NCBI GenBank assembly: GCA_918026815.1 | Contig: CAKJVC010000156.1 | Span: 162,929-226,928, forward strand | From: Chalara sp. BL73 | Taxonomy: Eukaryota > Ascomycota > Leotiomycetes > Helotiales | DNA: 64,000 bases | Direction of reading: 5' to 3' | In this document: positions 10,936 to 22,687 of the stretch, one piece after another | How positions within the stretch are numbered: position 1 is the stretch's first letter | Layout: every line of letters begins with the position of its first letter | Translations under genes and position numbers: made by a program | Notes under the pieces: model-generated | Told to the model about the DNA's origin: nothing | The model's input: the letters and a program-made list of their open reading frames with translations, nothing else | Databases searched by the model: none

Positions 10936-13371
10936 TCAATAAATAGATATATCCTTTTCTTTCGAACGATTCGTGCGGAATGCCTCCCCATTCATGATCC
11001 CATGGATATAGCACTCTCCAATCAAACGGTATCCCGTTTCAGGTCTCTTCCTCTCCACCAATACGAAAGGGACCGCGCCACCATTCAAAATGCAAATTCG
11101 ATCCCCGACTTCAGTCAACAAAGGTACAAGCCCAAAGTATGAATTCTTAGTAACAGCCAACCGGTAGGCAGGAAGTCTAGTCACGAGCGATTCGTAATAT
11201 TCTTCTCCAACACAGCGTTTCAGCCAGATAAGAGCAACCTGGGGAGAGAGCGACTTTAGATCATCCGAAAATTGGTCTATTTTCCATAGTAATAGACTGA
11301 GCATGTCTCCAAATCTATCTGAAGCCTTGAGGCCTTCGTGTGTTTGGTTAGCGATGAGCGTACGCCAGAGAACTTCGTGCAAAGGCTCGCCAGTAGGGTA
11401 CTCGTGGAGATGCGTGAGCTGTGTTATTGCCATTTGTGCTTCACGGATGACATACAGAGCCCAAAGGTTTCCGTGAACTTGAAACAACGATGTTGGTATG
11501 GTCCCATCTAACTTATCCATGGTGGTCGATGTTGGGATACTTCCAGTCCAAATTACCGTGTCGATAAACTCTCCTTTCACAATCAAGGCATCTTCAATGT
11601 TATCTACGCGGGCTTGACACTGGGAATCTCCTGCAGCACAATACAACCCCGAGCTTCCAAGGCTGGCACGAACAGCATCCGCGTTTAGAGCGACATACTT
11701 CGTTGTCCAATCAGGGATCCAGGACGGGAAACGCCATGATTGTGAGCCAAGGCGACACTGATAAAGAAGCTCCATGCATTTTCCATTGCGCACAAACGCC
11801 TTACCGTACCTTCTGACAACCTCCTCAAATGGAACCGTGTAGTCAGGACGAAACAGCTCGTCCTCGGCATCATTAGCCAGTCCGAGAACCGCAAATAGAT
11901 GGTCTCGCGCTCTTGTCGAATCGCTCCTCACGCAACAAGAAAGCAGCTCCAAAAGTGAGAACCCGCCGCCCAATCTAAATAAAGGCGAAGACTTCCTATG
12001 GTCGTTAAGCCAGCTTTGGTGCATCGGTGACATTGTTTCTGGCCAGCTCCCTAAGTCACATGGTAAGTAGATTTTGCTTGGACGTCGTAAAATATCCTGT
12101 CGCTTCTCTAGACCTGCACCATGCATGATATTATTTGGGGCTGTAGACTGGAGTGTCATGCCTATACAGCGGCTTCGGATATCAGCCATGAGAGCCATAG
12201 CTGATACTCCAGCTTCCATTGCCATATGCTCAAATGCGTTGAAAATAGTTGGCGAACCACACAGGAATAAATCGAGCCTCTGTGTCGCTACATAAAATGT
12301 CATCCAGTTGCCCTCCCACGTACCACAGACCATAAGTACATCCAGTGATCGGACAAATTCTTGAATTACCCAGACTCTCCGAAACCAGGGACGCCCCCAG
12401 AATATCCGCAGAGCTTTCCAGGAGGGATCTCTATCTGGTGGAAGCCCTAGGGTAAGTACATCGCGATCCGTGCCTGTGTCTGCAATTTCCTCAAGCAAGT
12501 TGATAGCCATATCACTATTATCTGCTGCTTCCCCGAGATATACTAGAGTCCTCGTGGCGAGGGAATAGATATCAGACATGATACCGACTTGTTTGCCCTT
12601 CTCCAGGCCATCTTCCTGGTTAATGCACACCGCATCGGCCCAAAGTACACGAATTTCATCTTTCCGGCGGAATCGCTTTAGTGCCAAGTATAGAGATTGT
12701 GTAAGGAGGACTGTTCCGGCATCTGTTATCAGGTCGTAATACTTACTACTCCCTTCCCAGGCGTATGAAATTGCTTCAAACGTGCCACTCGCCCGGTCTA
12801 ATGAAATTGGCATGATGAACGCATTAAGGGGATCATCTTTGGCACCAGGTTGCAAGTAGATTAGACGAATGTTGCGATGCTCCAGTGGTTTATAAATATA
12901 CTGCTGTGTTGATTTGCGGCGATAGAGAGCAAATATACGGATCATTATCCGGTGCAGAAGCCGGTACAGCTGTACAACACTAATTAGATCTATTGGAGAT
13001 CTTGACTGGTACATTGATTGCCAACCACCACGATACCACCGAACGAAAGGCCGTCGTAGTAGCGCCATTCCCCCAAGGCTCCGCAAAGCAGCGTACCAGA
13101 TATTGAACGAAACCCAATATATCAGAAGGCTGAAGCTGAGATCACAGAGGTACCCATGAGCCGTCGGAGCAGAGTAACTGACAAGTATGTAAGAGGCTAT
13201 AAAGCCGAGGACCAGTCGCAGCCCAGGCGGCTTCCCGATGACATACAGAACAATGAGCAGAGCAAATAAAACCAAGGAGAAGGACCAGATGTGCCAAAGG
13301 ACTTTATAAATCGTTGGAGCAGCCTGGCGCCAGTAGTCAACAGAGTAGTTGACAACAATACACCAAGCCAT
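10936..13371 (-). CDS. HET-domain protein with N-terminal membrane segments
   Basis: Single-exon gene of 811 aa starting at the ATG at 13371. The first about 100 residues carry three hydrophobic stretches (roughly residues 26-46, 50-67 and 78-95), which suggests anchoring in a membrane. After a basic linker comes the HET domain from about residue 200, with FEAISYAWEG, then VLWADAVCINQED, then KGKQVGIMSDIY, and further on WFRRVWVIQEF. The long C-terminal part includes SDSTRARDHLFAVLGLA, a block common in the HET family. The membrane prefix is less usual than the soluble form. It is probably a non-self recognition or stress-death protein by family; nothing in the sequence names a partner. Confidence 0.88.
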   Translation of the reverse strand: MAWCIVVNYSVDYWRQAAPTIYKVLWHIWSFSLVLFALLIVLYVIGKPPGLRLVLGFIASYILVSYSAPTAHGYLCDLSFSLLIYWVSFNIWYAALRSLGGMALLRRPFVRWYRGGWQSMYQSRSPIDLISVVQLYRLLHRIMIRIFALYRRKSTQQYIYKPLEHRNIRLIYLQPGAKDDPLNAFIMPISLDRASGTFEAISYAWEGSSKYYDLITDAGTVLLTQSLYLALKRFRRKDEIRVLWADAVCINQEDGLEKGKQVGIMSDIYSLATRTLVYLGEAADNSDMAINLLEEIADTGTDRDVLTLGLPPDRDPSWKALRIFWGRPWFRRVWVIQEFVRSLDVLMVCGTWEGNWMTFYVATQRLDLFLCGSPTIFNAFEHMAMEAGVSAMALMADIRSRCIGMTLQSTAPNNIMHGAGLEKRQDILRRPSKIYLPCDLGSWPETMSPMHQSWLNDHRKSSPLFRLGGGFSLLELLSCCVRSDSTRARDHLFAVLGLANDAEDELFRPDYTVPFEEVVRRYGKAFVRNGKCMELLYQCRLGSQSWRFPSWIPDWTTKYVALNADAVRASLGSSGLYCAAGDSQCQARVDNIEDALIVKGEFIDTVIWTGSIPTSTTMDKLDGTIPTSLFQVHGNLWALYVIREAQMAITQLTHLHEYPTGEPLHEVLWRTLIANQTHEGLKASDRFGDMLSLLLWKIDQFSDDLKSLSPQVALIWLKRCVGEEYYESLVTRLPAYRLAVTKNSYFGLVPLLTEVGDRICILNGGAVPFVLVERKRPETGYRLIGECYIHGIMNGEAFRTNRSKEKDISIY

Positions 13372-14534
13372 ATCCTTTAAGATGAATTAAAGGAATTTAA
13401 TCAATGAAAGTATCGGATTGTGCGAGTGAGGAAATATACTTAGGCGTGATTGATCGATGCTATAGTTATAGGAAGAAGCTATTTAACAAGCTATAGGGTG
13501 GAGACCGTGATGCGGGGCTGTTAGCATTTCATCCCTGAAGTTATCTAAGCTACTCTGGGACTAGCTTGAACAGCGAGAATAAGTAAAGCATCCATTAACA
13601 GTCTGCTCGATAAGGGATCGAGAGCTTCCCCCATAAAACAGTCATAATACTCTGCCCTTGAGCCGGCAGTCTCTAATTCGTGCAATGTTTACCAAAGAAG
13701 CGACTCTCGGTTCTTGGTGGAACGAGATGAATAACCATTTTACGACACCAAACGCTTACGGCGCTCTTGGGGTTTTCATGAAATACTCTGTTAGATGGTA
13801 TACCGTCTATATCTGAGCCTCTTGTCCAATATTCCAGGGCGCAAGCTTGTCGGCACGTCTCTTGACGCTCGACGACAACTGGTGTAGAAACTAATGCCCT
13901 TCATTTCAGTTCTTGTTGTCGAGTGCAAGCTAATTGATTGCCTCAATCGGTGAATTGCAGGACGCGCTTCGAAGGGTACTAATACATTAAATGGAGTATG
14001 TACCATGGAAAGAAACTTCAGGAGCACAAGCCGCATTGGTGTGAAACCAGGTGAGCAAGGCTGAAGAAGTGGGGCGTTCCCTGGCAAGGGTACTGTAACT
14101 TAGCGATGAATTTTCAAGGGTTACTGGTAAATATCGAGCCCTCATAGCTCGTGTGCCAATATCATAAATTCAAGACGCTTCGTGGTCCTAAATATGAGGC
14201 ATGAGTCACCAGATTGCTCAATGGGCTTCCTTACCAGCCTTTAAACGCGGTCTCCGCTAAAGAGATATAAGCCACATAAAGATGACCCAGCTCAATATGA
14301 GTCATCTCATGGCGAAGCGCTGCATCCTTCGAATCTCAAAATGCGGATGGGAAATATGAGAGTGTGAAATTAGTATATGGTCCTTATGGCCCCCTCGATA
14401 TCTCATTGCCTTCTTGCATGCAGAGAATACTCGACCTACTGGGCATATTGAAGCAAACGTAGCAACGGAAATTTGCTCCTCAGCTTGTCTCTCCAACATT
14501 CATTATGTCTATTTCACTTGGTATAAACACGTCC
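13372..14534. other. intergenic, divergent promoter region of HET gene and DBR1
   Basis: About 1.16 kb between the start of the second HET gene (-) and DBR1 (+). I see no coding evidence, repeat or RNA gene. Confidence 0.55.
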
Positions 14535-16000
14535 ATGGACGACGTCCAGCCTTTGAAGATAGCAGTAGAAGGCTGCGTAAGTCAGATTCTGGTGCTTCAA
14601 GCCCCAAAACTCACCTCAACAGGGCCACGGATCCTTGGACGCCATCTATGACTCAGTTAATCAAGCTTGTGCTGCTGAAGGATGGCTTCTATCTGACCTA
14701 GACTTCCTCATCATATGTGGTGACTTCCAGGTATATCTGAACGTCCCTGAATGTTGTCCCCTCACGCAAACATTGAATTGCCCTATAGGCAGTCCGCAAC
14801 CTCCTCGACTTAAATTGCATGTCTGTCCCCCGTATATACCGCCAACTGGGGGACTTCCATAAATACTACAGCGGCGCCAGCGTCGCCCCGGTCTTGACCC
14901 TTGTCATCGGTGGAAACCACGAAGTTTCAAACTATCTCTTCGAGTTATATCACGGCGGCTGGCTCGCACCGAACATCTACTACCTAGGAGCCGCGAACGT
15001 GATCCGCTACGGTCCCTACCGAATAGCCGGCCTTTCAGGCATCTTCAAGAACTCTTATTATCGCAAACCTCACGGTGAGCGCTTGCCCTACAGTAAAGAT
15101 GATATCCGATCAATATACCATGTAAGGGAATTTGATGTCCGTAGACTTCTGCAGATTCAGACTCAGGTCGATATTGTACTCAGTCATGACTGGCCTGCCG
15201 GAGTGGAGATGTTTGGGGATTATGAGAGACTCTTTGCTAGGAAGCCACACTTTTTGGAGAGTGCGAAGGTGGATAATTTGGGGAGTAAGCCGGCTGCAAT
15301 GTTGATGAATCATTTGAGGCCGGGACATTGGTTTTCGGGACATATGCATATAAGATTCTCTGCGAATGTGGAACATAGTGGTGCGAGATTAGATGAGTCG
15401 ATCAAGGGCCTGACTATCTCTGAGGAGATGAGAGCAGAGCTGCCTATCCTTCAGCCGAGACCGAAAACGCCTCCTAACACGAAACGTCCACCCCCAGTGC
15501 CGTCTGGAGTTACAAACACCACGACCGAGTTTCTGGCTCTCAGCAAAATTGGGCCAGACAAGCAATTCCTTGAGCTGAAAGAAATCAAACTCTATTCTAA
15601 TACACGTCCCCAAGAGGAACCCTCCTATTTCCAGAGAGGTGAGGACGGAAAGTTCTTCTTGCAATACGATGCAGAATGGCTAGCCATCACCCGGGCCTTC
15701 GCAGATGGACTCATGATCAAAGATCCATCTACCCTCAATATACAGCAGGGAAAACTGGAGAAGGCTTGTATAGCAAGCATTCCAAAACATGTGAAATGGG
15801 TGCAAGAGAAAATCGTGGAGAAAGATCTTCTTCCAGTGCCCAAAAACTTCACCATTCATGCTCCGGTTTATAACGATGAGGCTGAGGGAGAGACAGCAAA
15901 CCATCAGCAGCCTGTTGAATATGAGAATTCGCAGACGGCGCAGCTCTATGCGATTTTGCAAATTCCGAATAAATTTGCGTTATCGCCTGAGACAGGTTGA
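14535..16000 (+). CDS. DBR1: RNA lariat debranching enzyme DBR1
   Basis: Three exons, 14535-14576, 14623-14730 and 14789-16000, join in frame to 453 aa. The enzyme cleaves the 2'-5' bond of intron lariats in the nucleus. The metallophosphoesterase motifs are all present: IAVEGCGHG (about residues 9-17, with Cys in place of the usual first metal Asp, a DBR1 hallmark), CGDFQ (46-50), GGNHE (91-95), LSHDWP and SGHMH. The C-terminal lariat-debranching domain follows. Intron 1 (GTAAGT...CAACAG) and intron 2 (GTATAT...TATAG) are short. The C-terminus looks cut: the protein stops after FALSPETG, and the same frame stays open for about 97 more codons after the TGA. The catalytic core is unaffected. 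Confidence 0.9.
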
Positions 16001-18057
16001 GCAGATTCTCAAGGAAGAGCTCAGAAAAGGGGTCGGCACCCAGAATCAGTCCGACGTCACCTCAAGGGAGCTGATTTCATCGCGCGGAAAGACTTTGCGG
16101 AACCTGGCGCGCCCTCGACCGGCCCTTGGAAAGATGGGTGTAAGCACCCAAAAATCAGACCGGATGTGGAACCAGGGGGCGAGACTGTCCAACGCCCGCA
16201 CCTGAATCTACCGGGCCACCATTATGCCATTTGTCTTCACTTTGACTGCTCTGTTCCTAGACTTTTAGAAAACAGCTTTAATGCCATTTAAATAAAAACT
16301 TCCTTTTACGGCTTTAGCTGTCGGAAGACCTACCACGTAGCAAAAGGCGTAGTAGCTATTGGCTACGCTCTTGCTGGTGTGGTTCTGGTATTCGCTGATT
16401 CATTATTCTAAGCTGCGGCTTATTTCCAGGTAAATATATAGGTGATAGAAGACCTACAAACCCCATTTCCAGCCTGTTGACGGTTAGGGGTCCCTCGGCG
16501 GAAGCGTCAGGGAATAGCTCATTCCACACTCAGTCGTCGACTTGATCCCGGGTCAGCAAGGTCCGTTACTGGCGCTCCTTTTTCGGCTCGTTCTGAGAAT
16601 CTAAGTCTTGCTCTCTCCGCACTAGAGCGTCCACTCTAGTTTTAACCCTTCCTGGCAGTACGTAATTACAAAATGGAACTCGGAAAAAGCTTCTGCTTAG
16701 CGGACCTGGCGCGCGTTCAGCGCTTTGCTTGTCGTTATTTACTTAAAGGCCTCGTATTCGGTAAGCACTTGAACGGGCTTCGCGGCGCTTGCGGGATCAG
16801 CCTGCCGCCTACAGGTTGCTACAGAGAGTCGGCGTTCTTTCTCTGGAAAAGTACTGCCGCTGCTACACGATTGGAAGTATCTGTCTTTACTAGGCTTTCG
16901 CGCGTGATTATGAACTTTAGATAATGTGACGGCATGTGCTGTGGCTCTACAGAGACTATGGGCAATGGTGGTAGCATTCGATGATCTAAAGCTAAAAAGA
17001 GAAAGAAAGCTCGAAAGGAGCGAGGTATATATATATATTGTAAGCTTCCGCAATATGTCTAGTGCTTAAAGCATGTTCCTCGTAGGTGGTGCGCTCCTTT
17101 AGAGCTATACAGGCCACCTAGTCACATGGCTGCCGTGACATGTATAGGCTTTAAGAGGCAATAAAAACACGCAGGGAGTGTGCTACGTAGTATGATTTGT
17201 GCCCTTTAGGCTTAGCCGGGCGGAATAGACTTTCATCATTATCAGCGGCAGAATCAGCGTAGGGGGACAGTGTCCGAGGATTAATAGACGTTATCGGCCT
17301 GAGTCGATAATACGATTATGTAAGGCACAAGTTAGTTAACTTGGGTTTAGGGGTGTTAGTTAGTGTGGGAACACCCGGGTCGTAGTAATTACTTATGCTT
17401 TAACCTGAGGGCACGTAGCACCGCGATCTCTGCGCAGTGCTAGTATGCTCGTTGAGGCTGGTGGATAAGTTTTCATTGTTGGTTGTGTTTCTAAGTTGTT
17501 ACAGGATCGTGAAGTTGTAGGTCCTGAAAGGACCACAACTCACATGATCCTGTGTTAACGTGATTCTATTTACATGCGTTCCAACAGTTAGTTGTCTGCT
17601 TTGTTATTTATTCTAATGGCTTTAAATCCGTTTTGAAATTATATAAATATACGTCAAAGGCCACGCTAGCCAACCAGTCTACTAACTATTCAAATATTCA
17701 GAGCTTGGCAGCCGCCGCCCGCCCCCAAAGCCCAATAGCAGATATACCTTACACATCATTCATCATTCACATTACTGATGCACTACAGCTCCTCAGATTG
17801 CATGAAAATTCCGGAATTTCATTCGAAGTTAACAAACGAGCTAACAAAAATTACTGAATTGATTTTAGAGAATGGCATGACTCTTTTCACTTCTGCCCTC
17901 CACCACAAAGATTCCCTCTCTGAGCAAAATGAACGTCGTCCGATTCCTCAGCTAGTCTTATAAACAACAAAAGAGTGACTCGACAAGTCTCCGAAAATCA
18001 ACGACTCAGATTATGCTTCCCTTCTCCAAGTGCAGCAAGAGAAGGTCGGTTAAGTGC
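16001..18057. other. gene-free interval, possible old repeat DNA
   Basis: About 2 kb after DBR1. The first about 290 bases are an open continuation of the DBR1 frame (see findings). The rest, including 17.0-17.5 kb, has many TGTTA/AACAC-type sequences like decayed LTR DNA but no identifiable element. One strong hairpin lies at 17502-17553. No supported gene. Confidence 0.5.
17502..17553. repeat. imperfect 52-bp hairpin
   Basis: The arms CAGGATC...GTTGTAGGTCCT and AGGACCACAAC...GATCCTG are near-complementary over about 24 nt each, with a 3-4 nt loop (GAAA region). Small mismatches and one shift separate the arms. It may be the terminus of a decayed element, or a structured RNA if transcribed. 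Confidence 0.6.
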
Positions 18058-18543
18058 TTAGACCAAGCAGACACAACCAAGGCCAACAATATAGGCGCAT
18101 TGCGCCCCGTTGCAGCAGTAATAGCTAGAGCAGGGCCAGGTACAGATGTAGCAGACTAGTTTTTAATATTAGATAAAATACAAATCAATCTCAGAACATC
18201 TCTTGATTGAGAAGCAAGGTCTATGGCCCAGTAAAGGAAGGAATTAACTCAGAAGGACACATACTGGCTTGTTGCTCGGCAGAGAGGGATTGTCCCTCAG
18301 CTAAGAAGTTAGGAGCTTTGAAAGTGGCATCTTTGGGGGCATCGATCGAGACTATACACATGTGTATTGTTAGAAATCAGTCTGCGATTTTGCGGCTACT
18401 GTGTTTTAGAAAAAGGACGCGGAATTTGAGGATGGTAAAGGGGAAAGTTACTGACCTGCGAGGGACTTAGTGGCCTCTGCTGGGACACCAAGAACCTGAG
18501 CGAGTTGGGTGGCAAGGAAAAGGAGGGCGATCTGGGGCTTCAT
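18058..18543 (-). CDS. small secreted cysteine-rich protein (effector-like)
   Basis: Exons 18543-18456, 18351-18265 and 18155-18058 join to a 90-aa precursor. Introns are bounded by GTCAGT/TAG and GTATGT/TAG, and the first has a CTAAC branch. Residues 1-19 form a signal peptide (MKPQIALLFLATQLAQVLG) with cleavage near VPA. A low-complexity pro-like region of about 38 residues follows. The last 31 residues hold eight cysteines, spaced C-x2-C-x3-C-x4-CC-x4-C-x7-C-x-C. It is predicted to be secreted and disulfide-bonded. A TATA box (18662-18655) lies about 115 bp upstream of the ATG. Size, cysteine content and a gene-poor setting match candidate effectors or defensive peptides; I recognise no named family. 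The exon model is my own reconstruction: in-frame joining and the clustered cysteines support it. Confidence 0.72.
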
Positions 18544-18654
18544 GTTGAGAGATTGGAATTGGGTTGGGATTGGGCTTGTATGGTTTGCTTTCGCTTTTGC
18601 TTTTGATCGAATGGTTGTTGAAGGGCGGCTGTGAGAGAGGGAACAGAATTTGGC

Positions 18655-18662
18655 TTTATATA
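18655..18662 (-). promoter_or_regulatory. TATA box of the cysteine-rich protein gene
   Basis: TATATAAA on the - strand, about 112-119 bp upstream of the start codon at 18543. Confidence 0.6.
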
Positions 18663-21600
18663 AGAGTGGTCGGGGTAATCTTCGTCGCACATGATAGTTT
18701 GTTCATACTATCTCATGACCTTAATGATCAATCGGCACCGCCAATTGAATCGCCTAAGTCTTTTCTTCTCCGCAAGGAGGAATAGTATAGCCCTGGTTCC
18801 TGCAGCTTTACCTTCTATAGCACGGTAGATCTGCAAGTAAGACCACAGCATACTAAGTTATGACAACTAGCTTGCCAATTTCTCGGAGTAATTTTTTTTC
18901 CAATGCTACCCATGGGCAGACGATCGATAACTGATGGGACTTGTATAGGGCTCATACGAGAGAGTGATATACGTGTTTTACTCTTTTGGCTGAGAGGCTT
19001 ATTCTCGTAAATTCTCCTAGATAGGCTTTAACCTTTTAGCAAAGCCACTGAATTTGGTATTCTTAGACTAAAAAACTGGCATAAAAGCCATGTTGATGAA
19101 AATATGGTCTGTTACCTTTCAGCTGTTACTCAGACTGACTTAACTCACTGCTCCCAATGCAATAGCGACATGGCAGCCCACCATAGTCAAAGCAGTAACC
19201 TGGAGTGATCTCGCTCAGCTTACAAGAGATGCAGTAGCACTAACATGCAGTATCACAGGACAAGCTCCCTTAGATCGAAAATCGCGACGCGCCCAAAGAA
19301 TAGACAAGGGAGGCGACAGGCTAACCGGGCAGATTAAAAGCCCGGGCTGTCGCCTCAAACTGGGCATCCTTATGCATATTAACGAAGGCTTACGGTGCCA
19401 TAAGGACTTCCTTTCATTAGTGCCGCTCTCAAGAAGCAGAGAGAGAAGGCTTACAGTCGTGGCAAAGCATGTCTCCAACTCCTCTTGGTGCCTTTGTGGT
19501 CCATCTCTGAAGCTTAGTATAGAGGGGAATTATTTACCGCTGCTGATAGGTCAAGCTTGTATTTCTCACTCCCTAGCTGGTTTTGGTGAAAGGGGGATGA
19601 CCACGGGAGGGGGAGAAGGGGGTCGACCTTCACTTCTGGCTGGACGGGAGGAATAAGTTTGAGGGGTCGGTGTGGAGCGGACTGTCTCCAAGTGCCGTGT
19701 TTATGCATACCGTTGACTATTGTCCGATATCTTATTTTACGCGCGAAGCTAACGCTGCAATGACTGCTGGGAACCCTTGTAAATAACTGAATTGGGGATC
19801 CTTGCGGTGTAACCCGAACTAGTTTGTCCTAGCTTACTGTATTATATACGAGACATCCTAGAAGCGAGAATCCTTCTGAAAAAAGTTAGGACCCCTGTTA
19901 TCTTGATTCAAACTTGTAAAATCTGAACTCAACAAACGGTATTACTACTGCTGACTACCCGAATTCAATTTGCTGCTTAATATATTCCTCATATTCTTAG
20001 AATTGAGCATAAATCATATCAAGGTATGTCAAGACAACCAAATTTCCTGAAGATATGGCTACGGAACCTCATCCTCTCCCCAAAGGGTTCTGCGATAAAC
20101 GATAATATGGTTCTTATATTGGTGATCAGATCGCAAGTAGAAAGTTGGAGATCTTTCTCCCTGTTTTTAAATTTCTCGACAGCGCAGTGAAGATTGCTAC
20201 CTGACAATCTAGCAATATCCGAAGCAGCTTCATCCTAATAACCATTTGGTGGAACTTGAGGCTGATTGCTAAAGCTAGCTCGCCGGATAAGTATTAAGTC
20301 GTATAAAACATATGCAAGCGTAATATTGAGAGAAACGCAAAATATCAGAAAGGCGCAATAATGGTGATGGAATGTGAATAACTAGGAGTGGTGGAGTATA
20401 AAATAGTTCGTAAATATCTCGAGGGCAACCTTTTCCGAACAGGTCTCATCTGGATGACCGAACTGACCACTAATCCCAAATGCAAAAAAAAGTACGAAAA
20501 TCCTCGGTGAAACAATATGGATCGGCAAAGGGATTTATTAAGAGTAAGGCGTGAGAAATTGTGCAAGAGATATGTGGCAGACGATGAAAGTCGCCAGAAT
20601 TCGAGCTAATCTCGCCGTCTTTATCTAGAGGATCCGGATCAATACCTAAAAGAAGAGCAAACTAGTAAACGTGATAATAAAGCAAACGAGTATACAGAGA
20701 AGCTAGTAGCTTTTACCATGGCCATTGCTACTGCCAATATCCTACACGGAGCAGCCTTAATTCATCATCCTTAAGAATGGCCTAGGCAGTCGCGAGAATA
20801 GCAGGGGTAGAATGTAGATCTTGACTATGGCAGTTGAGAGGAAAAGACCTATGAATAGTATGCCCTGGCTAACCATAAGTAGTTTACTTGCCCTGCACTA
20901 TTTCTAGCATTTGGAGTACTGCAACTACGTGTGCATCGATTTGAATGCTACTCGAAGTAGTCACGATTCAGAGGCTGTCGCAAGGTAAACTACAGATCCA
21001 AAGCAGCGGCGGCAAACCAGACTCTTTTCAATCACCACGCACTGGCGAGAAATTCAGATCGGGTACAATCACCTTCCAAGCTCCTCCGATGGCCTTCTAT
21101 AGAAAATCCGAAAGATATGCGTAGCAGACTTGAGCGTCAAAGTACCTGTTGATACATTTGCATTTATCTACCTGGGTTTACCAGAACATGTAAATCGACG
21201 TCAGATTTCATGATTTTCTATTTATAAGTGCACAGCGTGCCATCGAAGTATTGAATTTAACTAATTGTTAATTTTTATATGTAACTTAAAAAAGTGTATG
21301 AAACCACTGAACGTAGTTGTTTATTGTAGCTTGGCGTTCTTTTAATCACTTACTTCTTATTATATAATATTATACGGTAAATAAACTCTATTGTAGGTAT
21401 TTAATCAAACAGGTATTCTTTATTGAAACTGTATTACCTCTATATATTAGACATTACAAACGTCTGAGAAATAGGCATCTCTCCAATCCCACTCTGCAGA
21501 CTCTTCCCCCACTTACTGTACCACCCCACTGTGCTCTTCCACGAGTACAAAGTGCCGTTAATAATACCACCTGCATCGCTTTCCTTCTCTATATCAGCCA

Positions 21601-21711
21601 AACCAAAGAAGGAGAGCGCTGCAGGTACGTGCTCAATCCAACTGCATACCATAATGCTCCCCTAACTAACCTCAGATCCCCTTCCAAATCACCCATCTAC
21701 AACCTCCCAAA
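18663..21711. other. gene-free interval of about 3 kb
   Basis: Only short ORFs with no resemblance to proteins, on either strand. I see no tRNA, tandem repeat or recognisable transposon. The region just before 21712 is pyrimidine-rich and is probably the promoter and leader of the deaminase gene. Confidence 0.5.
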
Positions 21712-22351
21712 ATGTCCGCCGAAGCAGCACTCACGCCCGCGGCCGCGCGCGAAATCGCACCGCATCTCTTCCCAGACCGCCTGAGCCCAACGCTCGCCCA
21801 AATCGCCGCCGCAATTGAGAAAACGCTCGAAGTGCAGCGGCGCGCCGTGACCTTCGGGAAGCGTCCTTTCGCCGCCGTGCTGCTGGGTCCAGATAACGAG
21901 ACCGTGTTGCTAACGCATCAGAGTATCGATCAGGTGAACCACGCCGAGAGCAGCCTGGCGCGGTTGGCGTATAGCCATTACTCGAAGGAGTTTTTGTGGA
22001 GGTGTACGCTCGTAAGCACGTGGGAGCCTTGCGCTATGTGTTCTTGTGGGTCTTTACCTCATCTCCTCTGTTTTCTTATCGAGTTAAGATTCGATTTCGA
22101 ATAGAAGCTGATGGGTGGCGGTAGCGACGATATATTGGGCGCATATTGGAAGGGTCATTTATGCGGCGAGTAATGAACAGTTGGCGCAGCTTACAGGGCC
22201 GGGGAATAAGGAGAATTTCACAATGAAGTGGCATACAAGGGATATTTTGGAGGGCCAGCAGAAGGATATTGAGATTATTGGGCCGGTGGAGGGGATGGAT
22301 CAGGTGGTTATGAGGGAGAGTGACGTTTATTGGAGTACCACTAAGCAGTAG
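21712..22351 (+). CDS. zinc-dependent nucleoside/cytidine deaminase family protein
   Basis: Two exons (21712-22045 and 22125-22351, intron 79 nt, GTGGGT...GTAG) give 186 aa. The zinc site is complete: HAE at residues 77-79 supplies His and the catalytic Glu, and PCAMC (106-110) supplies two Cys. The CSSTIYWAHIGR stretch that follows is split by the intron. The order and spacing match the CMP/dCMP and guanine deaminase superfamily, in which hydrolytic deamination uses a zinc-bound water. The exact base cannot be told from sequence; a free nucleobase or nucleoside is likelier than tRNA. The protein is soluble. The gene converges on the cytochrome b5 gene, with 336 bp between the stop codons. 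Confidence 0.86.
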
Positions 22352-22687
22352 ATATATGCTTATAAATTAACATAATTAAGCTTTACAGAACAATGGAGAG
22401 CTTTGGTGTTGGAAAGGAGCCCATGCTCTATGCCCTGCCTTGATAGTCGCCTTACGGTCGGGGCTGTATATAGAAGAATATATGAAAGAGACCTGTACAA
22501 TATAGGTAATATCTTCTAGGTTCTAGTAGTATCAGCAATCTTAAAACCCTTTATATAGTCTTATATAACACACATATACCACCATGTACTGAGCCCGTTC
22601 GTAAAGTCATTGCATAACGCCGTCTATCGCGCATATTTCGTCTTTTGTTTCTCAAGCATCCACCCGCTATCTCCCGTCTACGTCTCC
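22352..22687. other. convergent 3' intergenic region
   Basis: Shared 3' flank of the deaminase (+) and cytochrome b5 (-) genes, AT-rich with TATATA runs. No separate feature seen. Confidence 0.5.
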
